A stretch of 64,000 nucleotides of DNA, from positions 205,002,609 to 205,066,608 of the forward strand of contig NC_133332.1 of assembly GCF_042186555.1 (NCBI RefSeq). Reading direction: 5' to 3'. The position numbers and the translations under genes were made by a program. Under the pieces are notes generated by a model, which did not search any database, was not told the DNA's origin, and saw only the letters and a program-made list of their open reading frames with translations. The first letter of the stretch is position 1. Each line of letters begins with the position of its first letter. Positions 11,092-20,715 of this stretch are shown piece after piece. This DNA comes from Aquarana catesbeiana (taxonomy: Eukaryota > Chordata > Amphibia > Anura > Ranidae).

Positions 11092-11674
11092 ACAGGTACC
11101 CAGGTTTGCAAGATCTTCTAAAGCAGACCTGAAGAGTCTGTAGCCATTCCAGGCAGTCATACACAGCCAGTGTTCAGTTGGCTGGAATTCAGCGGGAATT
11201 CCACCTGCCTGTAAACCGTCTGATTTGTGACATGCCCACCAGGTGGTACTCAACTTTGGCAATACTGCAATGACTGCACATGCAGCAGAGGGCCGTTAAC
11301 GAGTACCTGTATGAGTATGGCACAAGGACAGGCTCAGGGCACCTCTGCTTTTTTTTTTTCCCCATGCCAATGGCTGCTGATAAAGGATGCATGCACTGTA
11401 CTGTCACCATGTGAGGAGGCGACAAGGATGGTGAGCCGTGACAGTGCATGCATAAGTGACACAATCCCTGTTGTGTTCCTGCTGGAGCATACTCTGCATG
11501 GCATTATGGACAGGGCATTTGAGGCAGAGCAGCAGGAGGAAGAGGAGGACTTCCTTTCCTCCCAAGACCTGCTTTATGCAGACACCATTCTTGCGATGCC
11601 ACAGAACACACAAGAGGAGAGGGAGGAGGAGTTTGGCAGTTTTGGAGGTATTGAAGCAGAGGATACGTAAAACC
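11092..11674 (+). pseudogene. hAT transposase, middle piece
   Basis: The sequence resumes with VPRFARSSKADLKSL, then a DMPTRWYST-like block near 11228-11254, the conserved TRW region of hAT proteins. ACTVLSPCEEATRMVSRDSA and SDTIPVVFLLEHTL (about 11390-11490) match the helical insertion domain. An acidic Glu/Gln-rich stretch (11515-11665) follows and is typical of the loop before the last conserved part. There are stops and frame changes, for example around 11142 and 11270. The piece ends where element B inserted at its TTAA site. Confidence 0.82.
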
Positions 11675-11726
11675 TTAACCACTTGCCGCCCGCCATATAG
11701 CAAAATGACGGCAGCAAAGTGGTTTC

Positions 11727-12036
11727 AATATCCTGACTGGACGTCATATGACGTCCGCAGGATATTGAGCCGCTGCACGCCCCCGGGGGCGCGCATCGCG
11801 GCGATCGTTGTTGCGGGGTGTCAGTCTGACATCCTGCAGCACCGATCTAGGTAAAGAGTCTCTGATGGAGACTCTTTACCACGTGATCAGCCGTGTCCAA
11901 TCACGGCTGATCACGATGTAAATAGGAAGAGCCGGTGATCGGCATTTCCTCACTCGCGTCTGACAGACGCGAGTAGATCGGCTGCTCTCCTGACAGGGGG
12001 GGGGCTGTGCTGATTGTTTATCAGCACAGCCCCCCC
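11727..12036. repeat. array of five hairpins in element B
   Basis: Five inverted repeats follow each other: 11727-11766 (arms AATATCCTG), 11850-11880 (arms GGTAAAGAGTCTC), 11883-11914 (arms GTGATCAGCCGTG), 11952-11974 (arms ACTCGCGTCTG) and 11996-12036 (arms GGGGGCTGTGCTGA). Most arms are perfect. Related hairpins stand at the same end of elements A and C. Confidence 0.9.
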
Positions 12037-12124
12037 TCGGATCCTACCCAGGACCACCAGGGAAGCCGCCCAGGACCACCAGGGAAACCAGTCACACTGG
12101 ACCACCAGGTATGCCCCCTAGACC

Positions 12125-12565
12125 CCCAGGGAAATACTAATCAGTGCAAAGGCAGCTGCCAATCAATGCCCAGGCAGCTGCCAATCAGTGCCCACTCCAA
12201 TGCCTACCACTTCCAGTGCCACCAGGGATGCCGATCAGTGCCGCATATCAGTGCCGCGTATCAGTGCCCATCAGTGCCACGTATCCGTGCCCATCAGTGC
12301 CCAGCAGTGCCATCCATAAGAACCCATCTTTGCAGCCTTTCAGTGCCCATCAGTGTCGCCCATCAGTGCCCACCAGTGCCACCCATGAGTGCCCATCAGG
12401 GCCGCCTATCAATGCCCATCAGTGCTGCATATCGGTGCCACCCATCAGTGCCGCCTATCAGTGCCACATATCAGTGCCCATCGTCAGTGCCCGCTCATTG
12501 GTGCCACCTCATCAGTGCCGCCTTATCAGTGCCTGTCAGTGCCACCTTATCAGTGCCCATCAGTG
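12125..12565. repeat. CAGTGCC(C)-based minisatellite in element B
   Basis: About 25 or more irregular repeats of CAGTGCC or CAGTGCCCAT spaced 7 to 30 bp apart. Open frames across it are artefacts of the repeat (SVPISAAYQC-like). Confidence 0.88.
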
Positions 12566-12855
12566 AAAGAGAAAATGTACTTATTTACAAAATTTTATAA
12601 CAGAAACAAAAGCAAAACTTTTATTTTTTTCAAAATTTTCGGTCTTTTTTTATTTGTTTAGCAAAAAATAAAAACCGCAGAGGTGATCAAATACCACCAA
12701 AAGAAAGCTCTATTTGTGGGAACAAAATGATAAAAATTTAGTTTGGGTACAGTGTAGCATGACCGCGCAATTGTCATTCAAACTGCGACAGTGCTGAAAG
12801 CTGAAAAGTGGTCTGGGCAGGAAGGTGTCTAAGTGCCCTGTATTGAAGTGGTTAA

Positions 12856-13083
12856 AAGATGGTTTTCATTCCCCAGAAACCTTGGGAGTAGTATGTGGCT
12901 GGAAGGAGGCAGTTCCAGAAACTGTAATCCTCAGTGACCCTGTGGATTCTGCTTCTCATGCCACCACAAACTTGCTGTGCATGGCCTCCCTTATTCTTCA
13001 AAGCCTTTGAAAGGACTCAAGAATTTGTGGCATCAAGGATAAGGATCATTATTGGTTGGCAACCCTCTTTGACCACCGTTATA
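12856..13083 (+). pseudogene. hAT transposase, piece before the mariner insertion
   Basis: This short piece contains KDHYWLATLFDHRY (about 13040-13083), matching the hAT block YWLATLLDPRYK. The reading ends exactly where a Tc1/mariner element sits at a TA. If the element and one TA are removed, the next codons (14664 onward) continue RYKGK in frame. This is direct evidence that the mariner element landed in the hAT gene. Confidence 0.9.
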
Positions 13084-13427
13084 CACCCTGTTCCAAGTTA
13101 TTATGCCAATGATACTTTTCTCATTTACCTAAATAATTGATGTAAACAACAGTCAGCATAATTCTCATGTTATCAACTATTAAGAGTACAATTCAAATTT
13201 TATTGAACAAAGCTCCTAATGATAACAGTTTTTATTTTTCAAAATAAAAAAATTTACAATGCACTGTTCCAAATTATTATGCACAGTAAGTTTCAAAACA
13301 CTTTATAGGTTGTAAAGAACTTAAAATTGTCATTTGTTGTGTTTGCAGCATATTTACTGAAATCAAAATCTATTTTAATCAAACTTTAAACAACATTTCA
13401 ATTTTTTAAACATTTTAACAGGTCACG

Positions 13428-14120
13428 TTACATTTTAACATAGGACCCCTTATTTGATAGCAGCTTCACAAGTCTTGCATCCATTGAACTTGTGAGTTTT
13501 TTGACAGTTTCTGCTTGAATTTGTTTGCAAGATGTCAGAATAGCCTCCCAGAGCTGCTGTTTGGATGTAAACTGCCCCCCACCCTCATAGATCTTTTGCT
13601 TGAGGATGCTCCAAAGGTTCTCAAAAGGATTGAGGTCAGTGGAGGATGGAGGCCACACCATGACTTTTTCTCCTTTTATCCCCATAGCAGCCATTGATGC
13701 AGCGGTATTCTTTGCAGCATGAGATGGTGCATTGTCATGCATGAAGGCGATTTTATTATGTAAAGCATAGTTCTTCCTTCTGTACCAGGGAAGGAAGTGG
13801 TCAGTCAGGAACTCCACATACTTTGCAGAGGTCATCTTTACACCTTCGGGGACCCTAAAGGGGCCGACCAGCTCTCTTCCCATGATTCTGGCCCAAAACA
13901 TGACTCCACCACCACCTTGCTGACATTGCAGCCTTGTTGGAACAGGGTGGCCGTCTACCAACCATCCACTACTCCATCCATCTGGACCATCTAGGGTTGC
14001 ACGGCACTCATCAGTGAACAGGACTGTTTGAAAATTAGTCTTCATGTATTTTTCTGCCCAATGCAGCCGTTTTTGCTTGTGAGCATTGGTTAATGCTGGC
14101 CGAATGGAAGGTTTATGCAC
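13428..14120 (-). pseudogene. DD37E Tc1/mariner transposase, catalytic domain
   Basis: A 230-codon open frame covers the catalytic domain. It has LFTDECRATLDGPDGW with the first aspartate (TDE), AFMHDNAPSHAAKN with the second, and SSTDLNPFENLWSILK with the glutamate. I count 37 residues between the second Asp and the Glu, so the spacing is DD37E rather than the DD34E of classical Tc1. The C-terminal tail runs to a stop at 13428. The N-terminal DNA-binding part lies upstream at 14274-14513 in another frame. At least two frame breaks in 14121-14273 separate them, so no whole protein is made. Confidence 0.93.
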
Positions 14121-14273
14121 AGTTGCAAGACTCTGGAGGACTTTACACCTTGATGTCCGTGGGACTCCAGAGGCACCAGCAGCTTAAAATATCTGCTGCT
14201 ATGTAATGGTGTTTTAGCAGCTGCTCTCTTGATCCGATGCATGGATCTGGCAGAAATCTTCCTCAATGTGCCT

Positions 14274-14513
14274 TTATCTGCACGAATCCCGTCTGTGCTC
14301 TAAATCAGCCACAAATCTCTTAATAGTGCGATGATCACGCTTAAGTTTTTTTGAAATATCTAATGTTTTCATACCTTGTCCAAGGCATTTAACTATTTCA
14401 CTCTTTTTGGCAGCAGAGAGATTCTTTTTCTTCCCCATATTGCTTGAAAATGGTGTTTTGCTTAATAATGTGGAACACCCTCCTTTAGTAGTTTTTCCTT
14501 TAATTGGGCTCAC
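14274..14513 (-). pseudogene. DD37E transposase, N-terminal DNA-binding part
   Basis: The likely start is MGKKKNLSAAKKSEIVKCLG (near 14437), followed by a first helix-turn-helix that ends in KRDHRTIKRFVAD. This is the recognition domain that binds the terminal repeat. The reading leaves frame after HRRDSCR. The remaining part (second helix-turn-helix and linker) continues in other frames through 14121-14273. Upstream residues of the open frame (MSPIKGK...) are probably non-coding leader. Confidence 0.85.
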
Positions 14514-14663
14514 CTGGCAATCTAATTATCAAAGGTGTTCGAGATTTCAGTGATCGAAAGAACCCTGAGACACAATGCCATCCATGAGTTAAACTGAATA
14601 ACAAAATATTTAATCTTTGTGACACTGAAATAGAATTTGCACAATAATTTGGAACAGGGTGTA

Positions 14664-15200
14664 AGGGAAAAGTCTCAGAATGCATCCTGTCCTCAGAGGA
14701 TGAAATTTCTTGAGGATACCTTATAGAGGAGTTTATGTAATGCCTTTCCAGACTCTGGTAGGTTACAGTCTAATGAAAAAGCTAGTTTTGAAGCTTCTGT
14801 TGGAAAAAGGAGGAGCAATTGAGAAGGGGGCTGCCTCAGTGATTCATTTCAACATTTTTTTAGTCCTCAGCACCCAGGGCTGTCAGCTTCAACATCCCAT
14901 CGGGAGCGTCTGCATCAAATGGCGGAAGATTATCTAGGGGCGAAAACAGACATGGAGAGCTTTCCAGTAGACAATCCACTGGGTTTCTGTATCATGAGAA
15001 TAGCCCACTGGCCAGAACTTGCCCAGTATGCAATTGAGCTGCTGGGCTGCCCTGCATCCAGCGTGCTTTCCGAACGGGCATGTCAAAATGAGTCAGTCCT
15101 GGACTAGCAGCAGCTATCAAGCCCCTGATGCCGATGTCACTGATTAAGTGTTATTGGGATCTCGAATCTCTGCAAGACTATCTTGGATGCATAGCTCTGT
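14664..15200 (+). pseudogene. hAT transposase, C-terminal dimerisation domain
   Basis: The sequence resumes in frame after the mariner element. It ends with the hAT C-terminal dimerisation domain: MAEDYLGAKTDMESFPVDNP (from 14919), then the WPELAQYAIELLGCPASS block and the SER signature (SERACQ, about 15070-15090). This domain holds hAT transposases together and is the best conserved part of the family. The middle (14720-14900) has lost its frame. Stops follow the SER block, near 15105. The domain identity is clear and the exact end is not. Confidence 0.88.
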
Positions 15201-15264
15201 GGGTGTTGATTTTATCTTGAAGTAATTTTTTGGTAAAGGTTTCCTGGGCACAATTACCACCCAA

Positions 15265-15990
15265 GGACCAATTTTTCCACACCTGTTTGGCAGGTGCATC
15301 AAATTTACATTTTTTACAGCAAGGCTAATTCTTGCTTTCATCAAGAGTACCTCTAGAACACAGGTGTCAAACTGGCGGCCCTCCATCTGTTGCGAAACTA
15401 CAAGTCCCATGAGGCACTGCAAGGCTGACAGTTATAAACATTGCTCCCACAGGCAGAGGCATGATGGGAAGTAGTTCCACAACAGCTGGCGGGCTGCCAG
15501 TTTGACACTTCTGCTCTAGAAGGTTACGGGGTGAAGGCACCAACAACACCCATAGACCAAGTTTTACACAATTGTTTGACAGGGGCGTCAAATTGACATT
15601 TTTTACAGCAAGGCCGATTCTTGCTTTCAAGAGTACTTCTAGAAGATTGCGGGGTGAAGGCACCAACAATACCCAAAGACCAATTTTTCCGCAACTATGT
15701 GACAAGGGCATCAAATTTAATTTTTTTACAGCAAGGCCAGTTCTTGCTTCCATCAAGAGTACCACTAGAAGGTTATGGGGTGAAGGCACGAACAACACCC
15801 AAAGAGGGCACGAACAACACCCAAAGACCAACTTTTCTGCAACTGTGTGACAAGGCCGTCAAATTTTTTATTTAGAGCAAGGTCAATTCTTGCTTTCATC
15901 AAGACTACCTCTATAGGGTTGTGGGGTGAAGGCACCAACAACACCCAAAGCCCAATTTTTCTGCACCTGTTACTTCCATCCAAAGTCTGC
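15265..15990. repeat. tandem array of about 125-bp units in the hAT 3' part
   Basis: Five copies of a unit with GACCAATTTTTC, CATCAAATTT, ACAGCAAGG and CCAACAACACCCAAAG start at about 15265, 15552, 15677, 15823 and 15950. Without the 163 bp added by the MITE insertion, the spacing is about 125 bp, with one unit longer by a 20-bp internal duplication (15790-15820). Confidence 0.88.
15359..15513. mobile_element. short hAT MITE with perfect 8-bp TSD
   Basis: A 155-bp element with inverted ends that share GTGTCAAACTGG. It is flanked by perfect CTCTAGAA copies at 15351-15358 and 15514-15521. It sits inside one unit of the 125-bp array. The ends resemble those of Charlie-type hAT elements. Confidence 0.93.
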
Positions 15991-16520
15991 AAAAGAGACA
16001 TCAGAATTTATCCAAAAAAATTTCTTATCTTGTCCTGAGTGCACTAAAATGTGGCTTCCTCATACACACTGGCTCCCCAAGCCATTGTCTACTAAATAAA
16101 GAAGGCTTGCAGGAAAAATCCATTTAATTGTCATTTTTTTTCTTTTATATATGTCAGTTTTCTGCAACAGGTTCTATAAACGGTACAGAAGTATTTTTTT
16201 TTGCGTTTTTTTATTAATCTTTATCACAGAAAGAATACATTATAAGCATAGTACATAGTAAATGTTGTGTACATTTAACAATTCATCAGTGTCATATGTA
16301 TTTTTTTCATACATATATTCAAGACAAGAGATTTTGTATTCAATTCCCAAGCAAATTGAAAAATTTTATATTTATTCACTAAACAACCCTAACTATCTGA
16401 ACACTTGCACATATATCAATGAATAGTACTTTTTTTTTTTTTTTTTAAGATGCCATAGTTCTTGTTTCTTAGATATTATAGGTAAATAGGATTTTTAGTC
16501 ACCATCTCATTCGAGTAGAT

Positions 16521-17549
16521 TCAGTTCTTATGACCACACAACAGGATTTCGGCCCATAATTCAAGGATGTCACATGTATCCTTAAGTTCCGTCCATTCTC
16601 CCCATATTTTCATAAATTTACCAGCACACCCCCTGGCTTTGTATGTGAGTTTATATGTCGGTAATACCTGGTTAATCAGATTTTTCCATTGATTAAGGGA
16701 GATTGGTGTGGAATGTATCCACTGCAAAACTACTGTTTTTCTGGCATAATATAATAGGAAGCGCAGGAATTGTTTTTGATATAAGCCCAGCTCCACATCC
16801 TCAAAAATTGCCAATATACACCACTTTGAGCTGCAAATATTAGGCAAATTAAAGTTATTTGCAATAAAATGGGTTACTTGTGACAAGAACGGTCGTATTT
16901 TTTCACAGCTCCAGAGCATGTAGAGTAGGTCTCCTGTGTTCCTATGACACTTATGGCAGATGGGACTGGCTAGCTTCCGCATACGGAAAAGCCGCAGAGG
17001 AGTGTAATAAATTCTATGAAAGATACGTAATTGTATCATTCTGTCCCTAGCAGAAATTGCAGTGACAAAATACGTATTAAGGAGTTCTTCCCAATTATCA
17101 TCTGATATATCTGGTATATCTGCTATCCAATGGTTTTTAAGAACCTGTATTCGAGTGGATTTTCGTTGCCCCAACATCTTATAATAGGTGGAGATCAGCC
17201 CTGTGTGTGCTGGTTGTATTAATGCTCCTTCTAAGGCAGAGTTTTGAAAGAAAACATTTCTAAGACCTAGTTGAGCCAAGGCTGCAGGTTTTAGTTGAAG
17301 ATACTTAAAACTCCATGTGTTAGGTATCCCAAGTTCCTGCCATAGTGTTGGAAAAGATTTAAATTGACCTTGATCATATAACTGATGTATATATTTTAGG
17401 CCCATTGTCGCCCAGAGACAGGCATCAGGTAGATCATAAAAATTAGGAAATGTAGGGTTAAACCATATAGGATGATTTGGAGATATAGAAGCTGAGTCAT
17501 CTGGAACCAAGGGGAGACATTGTTTGTATATCTTAAGAGAGACCTTCAT
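16521..17549 (-). pseudogene. LINE ORF2 C-terminal region
   Basis: A 342-codon minus-strand frame continues ORF2 after the RT. It includes ARDRMIQLRIFHRIYYTP and a cysteine/histidine cluster (CHKCHRNTGDLLYMLWSC), the knuckle-like motif of L1 ORF2 C-termini. The family needs it for retrotransposition. The frame ends at a stop near 16521, and about 320 bp of 3' non-coding sequence lead to the tail. Confidence 0.9.
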
Positions 17550-17599
17550 TATATCTGTACCCTCATCAACTCTAACCGTTTTCCTAAATATTACGTTAT

Positions 17600-18892
17600 T
17601 TAGAGCTTCATAAGAGGAAAGCAGTGCCGCCTCTGCTGCAGTAGCAGAATTATCCAGCTGTGGAAAAATAAGAGATTATTTATAATGTAGTTGGAAATCG
17701 GTAATTGTATGGTAACTCCCAGATATTTAAGCTTTGGAGTGACTTGTAACGGACAGTCCAAGGGGAGATCACATGGGAGGGTGGGATCCACAGGAAAAAC
17801 ACTAGATTTAGTCCAATTCACCCTGAGACCGGAAAAAGTTCCAAATTTACTAACTAGACGGAGCATTATAGGGATTGTGATTCGAGGGTTAGATAGATAA
17901 AGTAACATATCATCCGCATAAAGTGATATGCGTTCTTCTAGTGAACCGATCCACATACCTTGCAGATCCAATGAGGACCTAAGAAGTCTGGCCAGGGGTT
18001 CTATAGCGAGCGCGAATAATAGTGGTGAGAGTGGGCACCCCTGCCTGGTGCCTCTGTGAATTGTGAATGGTTTGGATACTATTCCATTATTCCTAATGCG
18101 GGCTATAGGACGGTTATATAGTATTCTGATCCAGGTAAGAAAGTCCTTTCCAAACCCAAATTTTTCCATTATATATAGTAGATAAGGCCGCTCAACTGAA
18201 TCAAATGCCTTGTGGGCATCAAGGGATACGACCGCTCTAGGGACCATCGACGTATTAGGGGACTGGAGGTTTGTAAACAATCTACGTATATTAATATATG
18301 TAGATCTCCCCGGAATAAAACCGGTTTGATCTGAATTTATCAGTGTAGTATATACTGAATTTAAGCGTGAGGCTAAAATTTTAGATATAATCTTCAGATC
18401 CGTATTAATTAGGGAAATTGGCCTATATGATTCACAGTAGAGGGGGTCCTTATTGGGCTTAGGGATCAGTATAATTAGAGCCTCCTTCATTGATGGAGGT
18501 AGACTTTTCTGTGTAAAGATAGTGGGGTAAAGCTTATGCAATCTCGGTACCATGACCTCTCGGTGCTCTAGATACCACTCAAGGGGAAAACCATCCGGTC
18601 CCGGGGTTTTATGTTTGGCAAAGTTTTTAAGTGCAAGATCTATCTCTTCTATGGAAATGGGTGCTTCCACGGACAAGTGTTGTTCCTCCGACAGGGTAGG
18701 GAAGGTTATAGAGTCTACATACTCATATAATTCCGGGGGAGTATAGTGAGCTTGAGATTTATAAAGGTCTGAATAAAATTGCATAAAGGCTTCTATAATC
18801 CCATCCTGGGATGTGTGAAGGGTGGCTGAACTATCATAGACACAGGAAATAGTAATGGGGTCAGTTATTGGTTTGGCTAAGAAACCAGGCAC
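17600..18892 (-). pseudogene. LINE ORF2 reverse transcriptase domain
   Basis: A 430-codon minus-strand frame contains the RT motifs in order: KTPGPDGFP, SYRPISLINTDLKI, TGFIPGRS, SLDAHKAFDSV, GTRQGCPLSPLLFALAIEPL and LYADDMLLYL. The catalytic YADD at 17909-17920 is intact. In LINEs this enzyme copies the RNA at the nick made by the element endonuclease. The endonuclease domain is absent because of 5' truncation. The frame is lost near 17600-17660 and the C-terminal part continues at 17549. The residues and the GTRQGCPLSP block fit the L1 superfamily. Confidence 0.93.
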
Positions 18893-19213
18893 TATAGTTA
18901 AAGGAATTTTTCACTTTTTTTTGTTTAACTTTCTTGCATCATTAAAATCACTGCTCCTTTAAAAACTTTTTTTTTTTTTTAATGCATTGGTACATGTCCC
19001 CCAGGGCAGTACCTGGGCCCCCATATCTATTTTATGGCCAATAACTTGCATATAAGCCTTCAAAAAGGCGGACTTTTGATTTTTCCTGTTCGGTCCCATA
19101 AACTTCAGTGAGGTTCCAAACTTTTGCAAAGTTTGCGAGTTCTGGCGCAAACCAAACTGAAGAGTGTTCGGCCCATGTCTAATCATCAATTGTACTGGAA
19201 CCTTTAGCAAAGT

Positions 19214-19690
19214 TTAGGCACCCCAAGTGTCCATGTGTTGTCGTTCTGGGTTCCCCAGGTGTCAGTGTGTCATTGTCCTGGGTTTCCCTAAGTGTGCATA
19301 TGTCATTTTTCTGGGTCCCTTAAGTGTCAGTGTGTTGTTGTTCTGGGTCCCTTAAGTGTCTTTGTATCCTTGTTCTGGGTTCCCCAAGTGTCAATATGTC
19401 TTTGTTCTGGGTTCCCCAAATGTCAATGTGTCACTGTTCTTGGATCCCCAAGTGTGAGTTTGTCCTTGTTCTGGGTTCCCCAAGTGTGTGTGTGTGTGTG
19501 TGTCCTTTTTCTGGGTCCCTCATTGTTCTGGGTCCCCTAAGTGTCTGTGCGTTGTTGACCTAGGTTCCCCAAGTGTCAGTATGTCCTAATTCTGTGTCCC
19601 TTAATGTCAGTGTTTCATTAATCTAGGTCTATGTGGAAGTGTTATAGGATCTTCAAGTATCAGTGTGGCAGTGTATTGGGACCCCTAGGT
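19214..19690 (+). repeat. 32-bp minisatellite
   Basis: About 13 units built on CCCCAAGTGTCA and TTGTTCTGGGTT, 32 bp in the regular part (19382-19480), with a short TG run at about 19486-19503. The units diverge towards 19600-19690. Open frames across it are repeat artefacts. Confidence 0.9.
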
Positions 19691-20248
19691 CTCTGAGAGT
19701 CAGTGTCCTTGTGTTGGTATGTCTTTGTTCTGCGACCCCCACATTTCAGTGTAGGATTGTTTTTGTTTACAGACTTCTAACATTGGCCCGGGACCTTAGA
19801 GACAAATTCTGCCCCCAAAAATAAAAAAAATCATCTTTAGTCAGAGCTGTATTGCATTGTGCTGCCTCCCTTTCCCCTCCCCCCACTGCACACAAAACAT
19901 ATTATTTTGTATTATAAGCCAGCACTTTGCATGAACCCTGCTGTGTAAGTGCTGTCAAGGAATCTTCTGTGTTGTAATAATTTATTGCTGTAAGACTTTT
20001 GTTAAAAGTGTAAGGTGCAAAACTTAATGTAGTGGTGTAGGAATTGGCACGTTAGTCTGGAAACGTTTGGTGCAGTGGGGAATGAGGTAACCCCTGACGT
20101 AGGTGACATATGGAGGTGGGGTCTCTGCAAAGAAACTCTTTATCTGCATTTGACTTCTGTACAGGGAGTATTGTGGCTCACTTTAGGTCCATCCAGCAAA
20201 TCCGCATACAAAGAACATGGCCCTGTAAATGTACAGTATACGTTTAAG
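19691..20248. other. unassigned sequence
   Basis: No gene or repeat ends are visible. Degenerate minisatellite sequence fades out up to about 19750. Confidence 0.5.
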
Positions 20249-20550
20249 CCCTGGTTCACATTGGTACGATTTGACATGTCAAATCGCATGTCAAATTGGC
20301 GCAAATTGCCAGCAATGGCATTGTCCTAATTGGTGCAACGCTGCATTTGCGGCGCCACACCGATTTCAAAAAGTCATTTCTGTACTACTTTTTGCGATTT
20401 CGGGCTGCGATTTACATTGACATCTTTGCAGAAACCTGCACAGATGTCTCTGAAATCACGTCCAAAATCTGGACTGACGTGCGGGAGTGAAATTGTGCGA
20501 GTTCAGCTGAACTTGCACAGCTTCATTTCCGCAGCTCAGTGTGAACCTGG
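20249..20550. mobile_element. probable MITE, CCTGGTTCACA ends
   Basis: The inverted ends are CCCTGGTTCACA and, on the other strand, CCAGGTTCACA. The interior has several TGCGATTT-like repeats. I could not confirm a target duplication, so the superfamily is open (possibly hAT). Confidence 0.65.
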
Positions 20551-20715
20551 AAGGTCATGATTTTTAGGCCAATCCCAAGGCTGGCAAAACTGTGAAATAT
20601 GAACACTGTTAAATAAAGAAATCACATCTTACCAATCCTTTTAAAGTATCCTGTCTTTTAGGCTAAGTGTCGCACAGAAGCAAATGGCAATGGAAATCAC
20701 ATTGTTCACATCAAT

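Larger units (their letters stand above)
11675..12855. mobile_element. TTAA-family element B, complete
   Basis: The element is bounded by TTAA at 11675-11678 and 12852-12855, with inverted ends TTAACCACTT and AAGTGGTTAA. The first 360 bp hold five consecutive hairpins. A CAGTGCC-based minisatellite follows (about 12125-12565), and then an AT-rich tail shared with elements A and C (CAAATAGAGCTTTC-type block, 12690-12720). There is no transposase. Coding of the host hAT resumes after it. The TTAA duplication suggests mobilisation by a piggyBac-type enzyme. Confidence 0.88.
13084..14661 (-). mobile_element. Tc1/mariner transposon with DD37E transposase, complete ends
   Basis: A 1578-bp element with ends CACCCTGTTCC on both strands. 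The inverted ends match over more than 20 bp with few differences. It is flanked by TA at 13082-13083 and 14662-14663. The transposase lies on the minus strand. Both ends are intact but the gene has frameshifts, so this copy could move only with an enzyme from elsewhere. Confidence 0.95.
16191..18895 (-). mobile_element. L1/Tx1-type LINE, 5' truncated, minus strand
   Basis: A LINE fragment holds most of the reverse transcriptase and the C-terminal part of ORF2. Its 3' tail is a run of T on the plus strand at about 16191-16199. It is truncated in front of the RT at about 18895, as is usual when copying stops early. The flanks AAGTATTTTT and AAGGAATTTTT may be a degraded target duplication. On both sides the sequence looks like the 3' non-coding part of the hAT element. 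Confidence 0.88.
7480..19181 (+). mobile_element. decayed autonomous hAT transposon, split by six insertions
   Basis: One hAT transposon can be followed through five coding pieces (7508-7731, 8153-9644, 11092-11674, 12856-13083, 14664-about 15200) and a long 3' non-coding part that includes a 125-bp tandem array. It probably ends near 19181 in GGCCCATGTCTA. Insertions at 7732, about 9645, 11675, 13084, 15359 and about 16191 separate the pieces. In most cases the reading frame or the repeat resumes on the other side. The left boundary is uncertain and may be truncated, because I found no matching inverted end near 7480. Confidence 0.8.

Noticed and set aside
12125..12565. CRISPR-like array
   Set aside because: Repeats are short, irregular and without unique spacers of constant length, and the genome is eukaryotic.
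12007..12600. Cysteine-rich repeat protein (SVPISAAYQC)
   Set aside because: Same reason: translation of the CAGTGCC minisatellite inside element B.
15265..15990. CRISPR-like array or gene family with 125-bp units
   Set aside because: The units are contiguous tandem repeats with no spacers, and they lie in the 3' part of a hAT transposon.
19292..19563. Membrane or Cys-rich peptide genes over 19.3-19.6 kb
   Set aside because: Translations of the 32-bp minisatellite.
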